Both the position numbers and the translations under genes were made by a program. This document shows positions 1 through 8,890 of a stretch of DNA of 42,347 nucleotides, in pieces; within the stretch, counting starts at the first letter, position 1, and the number at the start of each line of letters is the position of its first letter. Under the pieces are notes generated by a model that made no database searches, was not told where the DNA came from, and saw only the letters and a program-made list of their open reading frames with translations. Source of the stretch: Acidisphaera sp. L21. Its GTDB lineage: Bacteria; Pseudomonadota; Alphaproteobacteria; Acetobacterales; Acetobacteraceae. Where the stretch lies: assembly GCF_009765685.1 (NCBI RefSeq), contig NZ_LMUY01000082.1:46698-89044 (forward strand). The letters are read 5' to 3'.

Positions 1-782
1 CGCGGGTGATCGACCTTATCTCCCCGATCGGCATGGGCCAGCGCGCCCTGATCGTGGCGCCGCCGCGCACCGGCAAAACGGTGATGCTGCAGAACATGGC
101 CACCGCCATTGCGGAGAACCATCCCGAAGTCTTCCTGATCGTGCTGCTGATCGATGAGCGGCCGGAAGAAGTGACGGACATGTCCCGCTCGGTGAAGGGT
201 GAGGTGGTCGCCTCCACCTTCGACGAGCCGGCGACGCGGCACGTTCAAGTGACCGAGATGGTGCTGGAAAAGGCCAAACGCCTGGTCGAGCACAAGCGTG
301 ACGTGGTGATCCTGCTCGACAGCATCACTCGGCTGGCACGCGCCTACAACACGGTGGTTCCGTCCAGCGGCAAGGTGCTGACCGGCGGCGTGGACGCCAA
401 CGCTCTGCAGCGGCCGAAGCGGTTCTTCGGCGCGGCGCGCAATATCGAGGAAGGCGGTTCGCTGACCATCATCGCAACCGCGCTCATCGATACCGGCAGC
501 CGGATGGACGAGGTAATCTTCGAAGAGTTTAAAGGCACCGGCAACAGCGAGATCATCCTCGATCGTAAGCTGTCGGATAAGCGCACCTTCCCCGCCATCG
601 ACATCACCAAGAGCGGAACCCGCAAGGAAGAGTTGCTGGTGGAGCGTGGAATGCTGTCGAAGATGTGGGTGCTGCGCCGCATCCTGAACCCAATGGGCAC
701 CACCGACGCGATGGATTTCCTGTTGGACAAGCTGAAATACAGCAAGACCAACCAGGATTTCTTCGACGCTATGAATACCTGA
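1..782 (+). CDS. rho: Transcription termination factor Rho, C-terminal part (5' end outside window)
   Basis: This is the C-terminal ATPase domain of the hexameric RNA-dependent helicase that ends transcription at Rho-dependent sites. The frame is open from base 3, so the N-terminal RNA-binding domain lies upstream of the window; the GTG at 6 is an internal valine codon. Visible signatures are the Walker A loop APPRTGKT just after the start, the Walker B-like run [16 protein letters not shown], and the Q/R-loop region [20 protein letters not shown] that contacts RNA in the central channel. The C-terminus, ending [10 protein letters not shown], matches the family end. The gene runs convergently towards the binding-protein gene that stops at 800, with only 17 bases between the stops and no clear intrinsic terminator. 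Identification is very secure. Confidence 0.97.
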   Translation, partial: RVIDLISPIGMGQRALIVAPPRTGKTVMLQNMATAIAENHPEVFLIVLLIDERPEEVTDMSRSVKGEVVASTFDEPATRHVQVTEMVLEKAKRLVEHKRDVVILLDSITRLARAYNTVVPSSGKVLTGGVDANALQRPKRFFGAARNIEEGGSLTIIATALIDTGSRMDEVIFEEFKGTGNSEIILDRKLSDKRTFPAIDITKSGTRKEELLVERGMLSKMWVLRRILNPMGTTDAMDFLLDKLKYSKTNQDFFDAMNT

Positions 783-799
783 CGATCTGCCGCCGGTTC

Positions 800-1717
800 C
801 TATCGTGGACCCGGCGGCAGCAGCAACCCGGCTGGCCAAGGCGCATTCCCCTGCGCGGTGAGCCCGCTGGGCATGTTACGCCCCAGCATGTCGGCGTAAC
901 TGCCGAGTACCGACGCGACCTCCGCCTGCCATTTCGGCCGCAAGCCGGGAACATCCGCGCCGACCAGATCGCTCCGCCACGGGCTGGGTTTGGTTTCGGA
1001 CTGCACGATGGCGGCTAGTGACCAATTCACCAGGCTCGCCCAGCTTCCGTCTTGCACCGGGGTAGTCGCCAGAACCGGCACCACGGCGAACGGCGGCAGG
1101 ATGTGGTCGCCAGCTCGGCTCGGCGCTTCCGCCCGCAACGCAGCCAGATCGGTTGCCTCGCCTGTCATCGCATCGCAGCGTCTGGCGTCGAATGCATCAT
1201 GCATCTCGCCGTCTTCCTGATAGCCGCCGCGCACGATGGCGGTGCCAGTTCGTGCGGCCCAGGCCTCGAGTGCCTGATGCGCCGGACTGCCGTTCATGAA
1301 GCAGACCATGCGGCCGGTGAGCGTGTCGACGCCGGGCAACGCTAGCGCGGTGAGTTCGGCCACGAACACGGGTGGTCCGGGGATGAGCGCAGCGGCGAGC
1401 CTGTGCCCAGCGATCTCGTCCGCCGTGAGGAATGAGACTTCATCGTGTTGGGCCTGCTCGTAGTCCTTGTCCGAGTCGTCGATGTGGAACTCGGTATGAC
1501 CGCTGGGTCCCAGCACGGCGATGGTCAATGCCCGGCAGAGATCCACGGCGAGCCCGGTAACCCGTCCATCTTCGGCCGGGTCAGCGACGCCTGCTCGTTG
1601 GGCGGCGCCGCACCGAACGGTGTTATCCTGCCGCACCCGGTCGAGCGTCGCGGCCTGCGCAGACCCGGCCGCCAGCAGGATCCCAGCGGCCAGCCAGGCC
1701 CGTGCGCCGATGCTCAC
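800..1717 (-). CDS. Periplasmic amino-acid-binding protein-like (SBP_bac_3/AapJ-like), orphan
   Basis: This 305-residue protein starts with a signal peptide (about residues 1-22, ending AGSAQA). The N-terminal pattern TLDRVRQDNTVRCGAAQ, followed by GLAVDLCRAL, resembles the first lobe of general L-amino-acid binding proteins such as AapJ. The rest is divergent and no permease or ATPase gene is next to it, so transport is not assured. The start is GTG and overlaps the stop of the upstream phosphoesterase gene as GTGA, which suggests translational coupling. It could have become an accessory or sensory subunit for a neighbouring enzyme; the fold call is firmer than any function. Confidence 0.7.
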   Translation of the reverse strand: MSIGARAWLAAGILLAAGSAQAATLDRVRQDNTVRCGAAQRAGVADPAEDGRVTGLAVDLCRALTIAVLGPSGHTEFHIDDSDKDYEQAQHDEVSFLTADEIAGHRLAAALIPGPPVFVAELTALALPGVDTLTGRMVCFMNGSPAHQALEAWAARTGTAIVRGGYQEDGEMHDAFDARRCDAMTGEATDLAALRAEAPSRAGDHILPPFAVVPVLATTPVQDGSWASLVNWSLAAIVQSETKPSPWRSDLVGADVPGLRPKWQAEVASVLGSYADMLGRNMPSGLTAQGNAPWPAGLLLPPGPR

Positions 1718-3741
1718 TGGCCGTTATAGGCCGGCAGGGTTGCGGGCAGCGAGTTGAACCCGGCCGGAACGGCCGGGCGCACGGACTGCCGCGCGTCCTC
1801 TGGCGTCACACCGATGGCGCGGCAGCCTTGGCCAGCGTAGTGCGGCAAACTGCGCATATCGGCGTCGGCGATGATGGCGAGTGAGCCCGGAAGTGGCGGC
1901 AACTTGCCGCTCAGCCGGTCTGGCTCGAACCCGGCCAGCAAATCGTCGGTCTCTGGCGCGTTGATGTCACGTGGGCCGAGATAATGCTGCACGAACCCGC
2001 CCGGTCCGTTGAAGCGCGGATCCTCGCCGGCCTTCAGCGCCTGCGCCTCGTCGGGGAGGGAGGCCAAGGCCGGCAGGTCGAAGATAGCGTTGATCGTCTC
2101 GATGACTGCATTGTGGTCGCCTTCCGGGTGGGCCACTTCGTGGGCCCGGGCGTAGGGCGAGATCATCAGCGTCGGCACGCGGATGCCGCGGGCGAGCGGC
2201 AGGCCGTCGGGCCCGAAGGACAGGATCCGCGGCGGGACGTGGTCGTAGAAGCCATCCGATTCATCATAGGCGATCAGGATGACGCTCTGCGACCAGATAT
2301 CAGGCTTGCTGGCGACGGCGTTGATGACACGGGCCATCATCGTCTCGCTCAGTTGACGGTCGCTGTAGCCGGGATGGTCGTCATCGCCGGACTTGGCCTT
2401 GGCGATGGCAGCCTTGTCGGCGTCGGTCAGCGCTGCCGGGTAGTCCGGATTGGTGATCGGCGGCGTTTCGCCGAGCAGATTGGTGAAGCCGCCGCGGATG
2501 TAAAATACGCCGCCGCCAACTGGCAGGTCGCCGCGGGCCATGTCGGCGTAGAAGTCGCCCAGGCCCTTCAAATTGTCGCGGTAGGCCGGGTTGTCGGCCA
2601 GGTAGCCGAAATATTGCGCGCCATTATGATGGCTGACATAGCTGTCGTGGGTGGCGGTGGCGCTGGAATCTGTTGGCTCGTGATCGTAACCCTCCTGGTA
2701 CCAACGCCAGGCCACCGGCTTGCCGGCGCGGGAGGCGATGGTGGCCAAATCCTGCTTGATGTCGGCTTGGTTCTGCTCCGGATGGCGGTCCTGCGCCATG
2801 TTCTCCGCCGTCTGCTTGCCGCCCAGGGTCATTGGGACTGTGGCAAACGTCAGGTTTGTGGCGATGTTGCCGTTGGCGTAGCTCTCCCCCGTCTTGGAGC
2901 CCATCGGCTGCTTACCGTCGCCTGTGGTGTCGAACTGGGAACTCCAGAACGGCTGCGGGTCGTTGACGATTGGCGGCATCTGCAGCGTGCCGGTCTTGCC
3001 TGCGATCGTCACAGTCGGGGCGGTGGTGCCGTGTTTGACCCACTGGGTCTCGCCCGACTGCCCGGCGATCATTGCGATCGCGTTCGGGGATGAGGGCGTA
3101 TCCTCGGTTGCGAAGATGTTGTCGAATAGGGTGAAGCGGCTGGCCCATTTCCAATAGAACGGGACGGTGTCGCAATCGATGTGGCTCATCACGACCTGGG
3201 CGAATTGCTTGCCCATGGCGATGTTGGCTGCACCGCCGCGGCCGGCGTATCGCGCGTATTCGCCCTGCGCGAACTGGTCCATCGCGCTGGCCGTGCCTGT
3301 GACATGCAGCTTGGCAGCCAGGCCGGTGTGGCTGTGATCCACGCTGTCGATGACCGAGCTGTTCTGCTCCGGCCCCAGGCGGATCGGCTTTACCGTCACG
3401 TCGGAGCCATCGGCCGCGGTGTAGTGCTGGATGAAACCCGGCGTGTGGGCCGCGTCACGTGGGGAGGTGCCGTCCGAATACAGGCCGTTGGCGCCCGGGA
3501 ACGTGCCGAATTCGTTATCGAACGAGTGGTTCTCGTTGAAGATGACGAAGACGTACTTGACCTTCTGCCGCAGCGCCTGGATCAGCGCGTCGCGGTCCGG
3601 CATGGCGGCAGGGATCGCCTGCACGAACGGGGCAACGTCTGGCGTTGGGTCGGGCTGCGCCGTCAGCATCGGCGCGGCGCGGCTGGTTGTCGCAAATGCA
3701 ACGACCAACGCCGTGGTCATCAGTAGGGCCGTCCGTCGCAT
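1714..3741 (-). CDS. Secreted phosphoesterase family protein (acid phosphatase/phospholipase C-like)
   Basis: This 675-residue exported hydrolase belongs to the alkaline-phosphatase-like phosphoesterase family (phospholipase C/AcpA type). A signal peptide covers about residues 1-22 (hydrophobic core LLMTTALVVAFATTS, cleavage near SRAA). The family's N-terminal metal-site motif appears as NENHSFDNEFGT at residues 69-80, and the C-terminal site as AYDESDGFYDHVPPR. Substrates in the family are phosphomonoesters or phospholipid head groups; which applies here cannot be told. The ribosome-binding site GAGGAGG lies seven bases before ATG but is the arm of a perfect hairpin (3749-3766). The gene follows hpnN by 48 bases and overlaps the binding-protein gene, so the three probably form one operon linked to the cell envelope. 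Confidence 0.85.
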   Translation of the reverse strand: MRRTALLMTTALVVAFATTSRAAPMLTAQPDPTPDVAPFVQAIPAAMPDRDALIQALRQKVKYVFVIFNENHSFDNEFGTFPGANGLYSDGTSPRDAAHTPGFIQHYTAADGSDVTVKPIRLGPEQNSSVIDSVDHSHTGLAAKLHVTGTASAMDQFAQGEYARYAGRGGAANIAMGKQFAQVVMSHIDCDTVPFYWKWASRFTLFDNIFATEDTPSSPNAIAMIAGQSGETQWVKHGTTAPTVTIAGKTGTLQMPPIVNDPQPFWSSQFDTTGDGKQPMGSKTGESYANGNIATNLTFATVPMTLGGKQTAENMAQDRHPEQNQADIKQDLATIASRAGKPVAWRWYQEGYDHEPTDSSATATHDSYVSHHNGAQYFGYLADNPAYRDNLKGLGDFYADMARGDLPVGGGVFYIRGGFTNLLGETPPITNPDYPAALTDADKAAIAKAKSGDDDHPGYSDRQLSETMMARVINAVASKPDIWSQSVILIAYDESDGFYDHVPPRILSFGPDGLPLARGIRVPTLMISPYARAHEVAHPEGDHNAVIETINAIFDLPALASLPDEAQALKAGEDPRFNGPGGFVQHYLGPRDINAPETDDLLAGFEPDRLSGKLPPLPGSLAIIADADMRSLPHYAGQGCRAIGVTPEDARQSVRPAVPAGFNSLPATLPAYNGQ

Positions 3742-3748
3742 CTCAATT

Positions 3749-3766
3749 CCTCCTCGAATGAGGAGG
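3749..3766 (-). promoter_or_regulatory. Hairpin that covers the phosphoesterase ribosome-binding site
   Basis: Read on the minus strand, the leader is CCTCCTC, a four-base loop ATTC, then GAGGAGG, then AATTGAG and the ATG. The seven-base arms pair perfectly, and the 3' arm contains the whole Shine-Dalgarno sequence. Folding would hide the site, so translation could respond to temperature, a protein or upstream translation. The pairing is directly visible; regulation is inference. Confidence 0.5.
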
Positions 3767-3789
3767 TTTCTATCAGGACTTCCGGCCGT

Positions 3790-6399
3790 CTATTTTACGG
3801 TTTGATGACGGTCGGCGGGCTGGCGGCGCAACGTAGCCAACAGCGCCGGGACGAAGATCAGCGTCGAGAGCAGGGTGCAGCCGAGGCTGATCAGCAGCAA
3901 TTTGCCCATGCTGGCCGTGCCTGGGTGTTGCGACAACGCAAGGGAGCCGAAGGCGGTGCCGGTGGTGAGCGCGGAGAAGATCACCGCCCGGGCGGTTGGG
4001 GAGGCGAGGTTGGACGGCTCGCCCGCCCGCCAATTCATCACGAAGTAGATGTTGAACGACACGCCGACGCCCAGCAGCAGTGGCAGCGCGATGACATTGG
4101 CGAAGTTCAGCGGCAGGGGCAGAGCGAGGCAGACCACGACCGTCAGCAGTGCGGAGAGCAGCAGCGGCGCCAGTACCAGCGCCACGTCCGTTATCCGGCG
4201 CAGTGCCGCGAACAGGATCAGCGCGATCATTACGATCGCCCCGATCGCGGCATTGCGAAAGGCGCCGATAATGGTGCGTGCGGTGGCGATGATCGTGACG
4301 GCGGATCCGCCGGAGTCGGGCACGGCGGCGCTCACCTGGTCGACGAAGGTGATAAGACCGGGGCCACCACTGGCACCGGGTTTGGGCGTTATCTGCACGC
4401 GGGCGCGACCATCCTGCAGCATCCACTGCTGTGTGATGTCGGCGGGGATCGACTCCAGCGACACCGGCTGGGCGCTGAGTGCAGCGCGAAGCTGGTCCAG
4501 CTGGGCGGGCAGGAATCGCGTCAACGCTTGGTTGGCGGCGACCAACACCGGATCGGGCGCGACCTGCAGCTTCGCCAGGTCCGCTGCGATCTGCGCTAGA
4601 GGGCTGTCTGCCGGCAGTTTGGCGGTGGCGCGAACCAGGCCGGTGGCGGCGGTTCGGGTAGCCAGCCGCAGATCGGCCGGGGTGACGGTGGCTGGCGCTG
4701 TACGGCTGGTCAGCGTCGGCGCCAGGATGCTGGCGGCGTCCGCGATCAGTGCGAGCTTGGCCTGCTGGTCGGTCGGCACCAGGCTTTGCAGGGTCAGCGC
4801 CTGGGCTACCAGCGGGAGTGTGGCGGCGCGTTGGGCGATCGCGTCGGCATCCGTCAGGTTCGGCGCGACGACGTCGATCGTGTACGGGTTGGTCAGTGGG
4901 TTCGCCATCAGGTCGCGCAGGGTGACCATGGCCTGCGTGGTGGGGTCCTTCGTATGCAGTGGGTCGGCGTCGAAGGTCAGGAACGGCACGCCAACCGCGC
5001 CGGCCACCGCCAGCAATCCTGACCCGGCCAGGATAACCAGGCGGAAGCGGTGGATGACACCATCGACAGGGCGCAGGCTGGTGAGCCCGACTTCACCGTG
5101 TTCGGCCCGCGGTTGCAGCAGGGAGAGTGCGGCCGGCAGGAAAGTCAGCGTGCAGATGAACGCGAACACCATGCCCACGCCGGCAATAAGGCCAAGCTGC
5201 GCCACGCCGCTGAACGAGGTGGGAACGAAGGCGAGAAACCCGGCGGCGGTGGTGACGGCGGCGATCAGCACCTGAATCCCGGCCCGGCGCGCTGTGGCCG
5301 CCAGGGCCAGATCGGTGGTCGGCAGATGCAGCCGCATTTCGCGAAACCGCACGCTGAACTGAATGGCGAAGTCCACCGCGATGCCGACGAACAGCACGGC
5401 GAACGCGATCGAGATCAGGTTCAGCGTGCCGACGGCGATCGCGGCGAAGCCCGTCGTCAGCACTAGGCCAAGCACCAGCGTCAGCAGGATAGGGATGATC
5501 AGCCGCCATGACCGCACCGCGAGGAACAGCCACAGGGTGATCAGCACCAGGCTGCCGACCAGGCCCGCGACTGCGCCCTGAGCGACCGTGGCAAATTCTT
5601 CATCCGCCAGGGGCACATTGCCGGTGATGCGGACATGCGCATCACCGGATGCAACGAACTCCAGCTTTAGGGCGGCGGCCTTCAGAGCCTCGGTGGCGGC
5701 CCCGCCGGGTTCCAGCGAGCTATAATCCAGCTTCGGCTGGATCAGCACGAAACGGTAGGGACCGGCCTTCTCCGCCAGCGACCCGCCGAGCAGGGATTGC
5801 CAGGAGAGTGGACGCGGCGATCCGTCCAGCACGGAGGCGAGCGTAGCGTGGAAGGCTTGTAGCGGCGCGCCGAAGCTCGCCGGGTCGGCGGCTCCGCGCT
5901 CAACCCCCATCCCGATCAACGACAGCGCCGCGAACAAGCCGCGGGCGCTGGGGTCGGCGACCAATTGGCCCAGGAAGGGCTGCGCATCGATGGTGCGGTC
6001 GAGGAGCGGGCCCAGTTCTTCCTTTGACAGGAACAGCAAGCCATTGGTGCGGAAATAGGGCGAGGCTTCGGGCCGGCTCACGGTGCGGACGTGTGCGGTG
6101 TCTGCGCTCATGGCGGCGGCGAGGCTGGCGGCGGTGGCCTCCGCCTCCTCCGGCACCTTGGCGTCGATCACGGCGACGATCAGGTCGTGGAATTGCGGGA
6201 AGTCGCGGTCGAACGCGATCTTGCGCTGCCGCCACGGCAGGGAGCTGGCGAACAGCGCATCCGTGTCGGTGGAAATACCGAGGCGATGGCTGGCGATCCC
6301 GGCCGCCCCAGCTGCCAGTATCAGGCCGGCCAAAACGACAAGGACAGCACGACGCGCGCAGCGTTCCACCACGCGGGCAAGAAAATTCTGAACGGACAC
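3790..6399 (-). CDS. hpnN: Hopanoid-associated RND transporter HpnN
   Basis: This 869-residue inner-membrane RND-superfamily protein resembles the hopanoid-associated HpnN family, known for moving hopanoids to the outer membrane. It has an N-terminal helix (about residues 15-35), a periplasmic domain opening with DTDALFASSLPWRQRKIAFDR, a membrane block at about 270-430 (including LNLISIAFAVLFVGIAVDF), a second periplasmic domain, and a last membrane block at about 700-855. The frame is open upstream to 6732, but homology begins at GTG 6399 (reads SVQNFLARVV after the initiator), which gives the usual family length; the extra N-terminal residues look like untranslated leader. No other hpn gene is in the window. 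The divergent importer genes start at 6681. Confidence 0.88.
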   Translation of the reverse strand: MSVQNFLARVVERCARRAVLVVLAGLILAAGAAGIASHRLGISTDTDALFASSLPWRQRKIAFDRDFPQFHDLIVAVIDAKVPEEAEATAASLAAAMSADTAHVRTVSRPEASPYFRTNGLLFLSKEELGPLLDRTIDAQPFLGQLVADPSARGLFAALSLIGMGVERGAADPASFGAPLQAFHATLASVLDGSPRPLSWQSLLGGSLAEKAGPYRFVLIQPKLDYSSLEPGGAATEALKAAALKLEFVASGDAHVRITGNVPLADEEFATVAQGAVAGLVGSLVLITLWLFLAVRSWRLIIPILLTLVLGLVLTTGFAAIAVGTLNLISIAFAVLFVGIAVDFAIQFSVRFREMRLHLPTTDLALAATARRAGIQVLIAAVTTAAGFLAFVPTSFSGVAQLGLIAGVGMVFAFICTLTFLPAALSLLQPRAEHGEVGLTSLRPVDGVIHRFRLVILAGSGLLAVAGAVGVPFLTFDADPLHTKDPTTQAMVTLRDLMANPLTNPYTIDVVAPNLTDADAIAQRAATLPLVAQALTLQSLVPTDQQAKLALIADAASILAPTLTSRTAPATVTPADLRLATRTAATGLVRATAKLPADSPLAQIAADLAKLQVAPDPVLVAANQALTRFLPAQLDQLRAALSAQPVSLESIPADITQQWMLQDGRARVQITPKPGASGGPGLITFVDQVSAAVPDSGGSAVTIIATARTIIGAFRNAAIGAIVMIALILFAALRRITDVALVLAPLLLSALLTVVVCLALPLPLNFANVIALPLLLGVGVSFNIYFVMNWRAGEPSNLASPTARAVIFSALTTGTAFGSLALSQHPGTASMGKLLLISLGCTLLSTLIFVPALLATLRRQPADRHQTVK

Positions 6400-6680
6400 T
6401 GTCGGCTCTACCCCCGGGGCCGCCAATCCGCTTGGGACAGCGGCGGCGCAATCGGGGCGGGATAGTCCGTCCGCGTCACCGGGTCCAGGTTGGCGGTTGA
6501 TCCATTTCTCGTATGTTTGAACATTAGCGACGACAGTGGCTTGCCAGATGGGGTTGAAACGTGGCGGGAGCACGGCGTTGTGGAGGCGTCGGCCCGTCAT
6601 CGCGTTGACACGATTCCGGGCGCGCCCTAGCACTGCGCGAAATGAATCCGGCCGGGGCTGCTGCGCCCTTGGGGGGCAAA
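6400..6680. promoter_or_regulatory. Divergent intergenic region, hpnN and ABC importer
   Basis: With the chosen starts, about 280 bases separate hpnN and the binding-protein gene, transcribed in opposite directions. Both promoters must lie here or inside the extended frames. I see no clear -35/-10 pair or operator. If hpnN started at its most upstream possible codon, the two reading frames would overlap, which argues against that start. Confidence 0.4.
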
Positions 6681-7832
6681 GTGGTCCAATATTTTCGAGC
6701 CGCCTTGATGGCGAGCGCTGTCCTCTTCGCATCGGCGGCCTGGGCGGCAGACACCATCCATGTCGGCGTCAGCCTGTCGATGACCGGGCCCGGCGCCTCG
6801 CTCGGTATTCCCGAGCGGAACGCGGTGGCATTGCTGCCGAAGCAGATCGGCGGCGCCAACGTCGAATACACGGTGCTGGACGACGCCACCGATACAACGC
6901 GTGCCGTCGCCAACATGCGCAAGCTGATCGAGGGTGGGGCGGATGTGATCGTCGGCTCCACCGTGACGCCGGGGTCGCTGGCAATGGTGAATGTGGCCGG
7001 GGAGCAGAAAATCCCGGTGATCTCGCTGGCGGCCTCCGCGCGATTGATCGAGCCGATGGATGCGGCCCGGCACTGGGCGTTCAAGACGCCGCAGAATGAT
7101 AGCCTGATGGCGGATGCGGTGGCCGATTACATGACGGCGCATGGGGTGAAGTCGATTGCGTTTATCGGTTTCAACGATGCGTATGGCGATGGGTGGTTGG
7201 AAGAAACCCAGCGGGCGATGGCGGCCAAGTCGATCAAGGTTACCAACGTCGAGCGGTTTGCCCGCACCGACACCAGCGTCACCGGGCAGGTGCTGAAGGT
7301 GATGTCGTCCAAGCCCGATGCCGTGCTGATCGCCGGCGCCGGCACCCCGGCCGCGCTGCCGCAGAAGACCCTGCACGAGCGTGGCTATAAGGGCGCGATC
7401 TACCAGACGCACGGCGTTGCCAACCTCGATTTCATTCGTGTCGGCGGCAAGGATGTGGAGGGTACGATCCTGCCTGCCGGACCGGTGCTGGTTGCCAGCC
7501 AACTGCCGGACAGCGCGCCCAGCAAGAAGGTCGGGCTGGCTTTCATCCACGATTACGAGGCCGCGAATGGCGCCGGCAGCGTGTCAACCTTCGGCGCGCA
7601 TGCCTACGACGCCGGGCTGATCCTGCAATACGCCCTGCCAATCGCGCTGAAATCCGCCAAGCCCGGTACGCCCGAATTTCGCAGCGCTCTGCGCGACGCG
7701 ATCGAGGGTGCGCATGAGCTGGTGGTGACCCAGGGCGTAATGGATATGAGCCCCACCAACCATAACGGCTTCGACACTCGTGCCCGAGTGATGGTGGAGA
7801 TCAAGGACGGCGGCTGGAAATTATTGCCCTGA
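6681..7832 (+). CDS. ABC transporter substrate-binding protein, Leu/Ile/Val type
   Basis: This periplasmic type I binding protein (about 383 residues) feeds the downstream Liv-type importer. The mature part begins ADTIHVGVSLSMTGPGASLG, the typical opening of the Leu/Ile/Val-binding family, and later has GFNDAYGDGW and THGVANLDF segments at the interdomain cleft. The GTG at 6681 follows a G-rich stretch (GGGGGG) by four bases and gives a compact signal peptide ending AAWA; an in-frame ATG at 6642 has no visible ribosome-binding site but remains possible. The gene heads the set with LivH, LivM-LivG and LivF. The family also binds amides, urea and aromatic acids, so the ligand is open. Confidence 0.88.
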   Translation: MVQYFRAALMASAVLFASAAWAADTIHVGVSLSMTGPGASLGIPERNAVALLPKQIGGANVEYTVLDDATDTTRAVANMRKLIEGGADVIVGSTVTPGSLAMVNVAGEQKIPVISLAASARLIEPMDAARHWAFKTPQNDSLMADAVADYMTAHGVKSIAFIGFNDAYGDGWLEETQRAMAAKSIKVTNVERFARTDTSVTGQVLKVMSSKPDAVLIAGAGTPAALPQKTLHERGYKGAIYQTHGVANLDFIRVGGKDVEGTILPAGPVLVASQLPDSAPSKKVGLAFIHDYEAANGAGSVSTFGAHAYDAGLILQYALPIALKSAKPGTPEFRSALRDAIEGAHELVVTQGVMDMSPTNHNGFDTRARVMVEIKDGGWKLLP

Positions 7833-7852
7833 TAGCTTAGCCGTCCGCGATC

Positions 7853-8890
7853 ATGGACGCGGACATCGCTCTCATTCTGTTGCAGGACGGCGTCGTCAAC
7901 GGCGCCGTCTATGCATTATTGGCGCTGTCGCTGGTGCTGGTGTTCTCGGTCACCCGGGTGATCCTGATCCCGCAGGGCGAGTTCGTGGCGTATGGCGCGC
8001 TGACATATGCGGCGCTCGATGCGGGCAAAGTGCCCGGCAGCATCTGGATGCTGGGCCTGTTGGGGGTCGCCGCCTGCCTGGCTGGGCTGTGGTCGATGCG
8101 GCATCACGCGAGCCGAGGCGCGGTGCTGCGGTTGCTGGCGGGAACGCTGCTGCTGCCTGCCGTGGTCATCGGCGTGACGCTGTTGCTCGCTGGCCGAGCG
8201 ATCGGCGTGGCGGGGGAGGCGGTGCTGACGGTTCTGATCGTGGCCCCGATGGCGCCGTATCTATACGACATCGCCTTCAAACCGCTGGCCGAGGCCTCCG
8301 TCCTGACGTTGCTGATCGCAGCGGTGGGCACACATCTGGCGCTCATGGGCGTTGGGCTGGTGCTGTTCGGGCCGGAGGGGTTTCGCGCAACGGCGTTTTC
8401 CGATGCGGTGCTATCCATCGGTAGTCAAACGATCCAGGGCCAATCGATCTGGGTGGTTGCCAGCACGGCGACGACGATGCTGGCGCTGTATCTGTTCTTC
8501 GGCTTCACGCTGTTCGGCAAGGCGCTGCATGCCACGGCGGTAAACCGACTTGGCGCGCGACTGGTGGGGATCTCCACCGCGCTCTCCGGCCGCATCGCCT
8601 TCGGGCTGGCGGGGGTGATCGGGGCGATGGGAGGCATCCTGGTCGCGCCGCTGACCACCGTTTACTACGATAGCGGCTTTCTGATCGGGCTGAAGGGTTT
8701 CGTCGCCGCCATCGTCGGCGGCATGGTCAGCTACCCGCTCGCTGCGTTGGCCGCCGTGCTGGTCGGCGTGGTCGAGAGTTTTTCGACCTTCTGGGCCAGC
8801 GCGTTCAAGGAAGTCATCGTGTTCACCGTCATCCTGCCCGTGCTGCTGGTGCGCTCTTTGCGCAGTCCGGTGGCGGAGGATGAGGAGTGA
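7853..8890 (+). CDS. livH: Branched-chain amino-acid-type ABC permease (LivH family)
   Basis: This 345-residue integral membrane permease is one half of the transmembrane channel of a Liv-type importer. It starts with a typical family segment ([22 protein letters not shown]) and has about eight to nine hydrophobic helices. The conserved [20 protein letters not shown] stretch followed by [14 protein letters not shown] is the cytoplasmic coupling region and end of the family. It is slightly longer than E. coli LivH (about 308), with an extra hydrophobic segment near residues 55-125. It lies 20 bases after the binding-protein gene and overlaps the next gene as GTGA, so it is translated as part of the same message. 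Confidence 0.92.
   Translation: MDADIALILLQDGVVNGAVYALLALSLVLVFSVTRVILIPQGEFVAYGALTYAALDAGKVPGSIWMLGLLGVAACLAGLWSMRHHASRGAVLRLLAGTLLLPAVVIGVTLLLAGRAIGVAGEAVLTVLIVAPMAPYLYDIAFKPLAEASVLTLLIAAVGTHLALMGVGLVLFGPEGFRATAFSDAVLSIGSQTIQGQSIWVVASTATTMLALYLFFGFTLFGKALHATAVNRLGARLVGISTALSGRIAFGLAGVIGAMGGILVAPLTTVYYDSGFLIGLKGFVAAIVGGMVSYPLAALAAVLVGVVESFSTFWASAFKEVIVFTVILPVLLVRSLRSPVAEDEE

Noticed and set aside
1984-3093. 369-residue open frame on the plus strand opposite the phosphoesterase gene
   Set aside because: It mirrors a well-supported gene, has no recognisable domain, and is the kind of long antisense frame that high-GC DNA produces.
4049-5275. 408-residue plus-strand frame inside hpnN
   Set aside because: The composition is serine/alanine/arginine-rich with no motif, and it lies wholly opposite conserved HpnN coding sequence.
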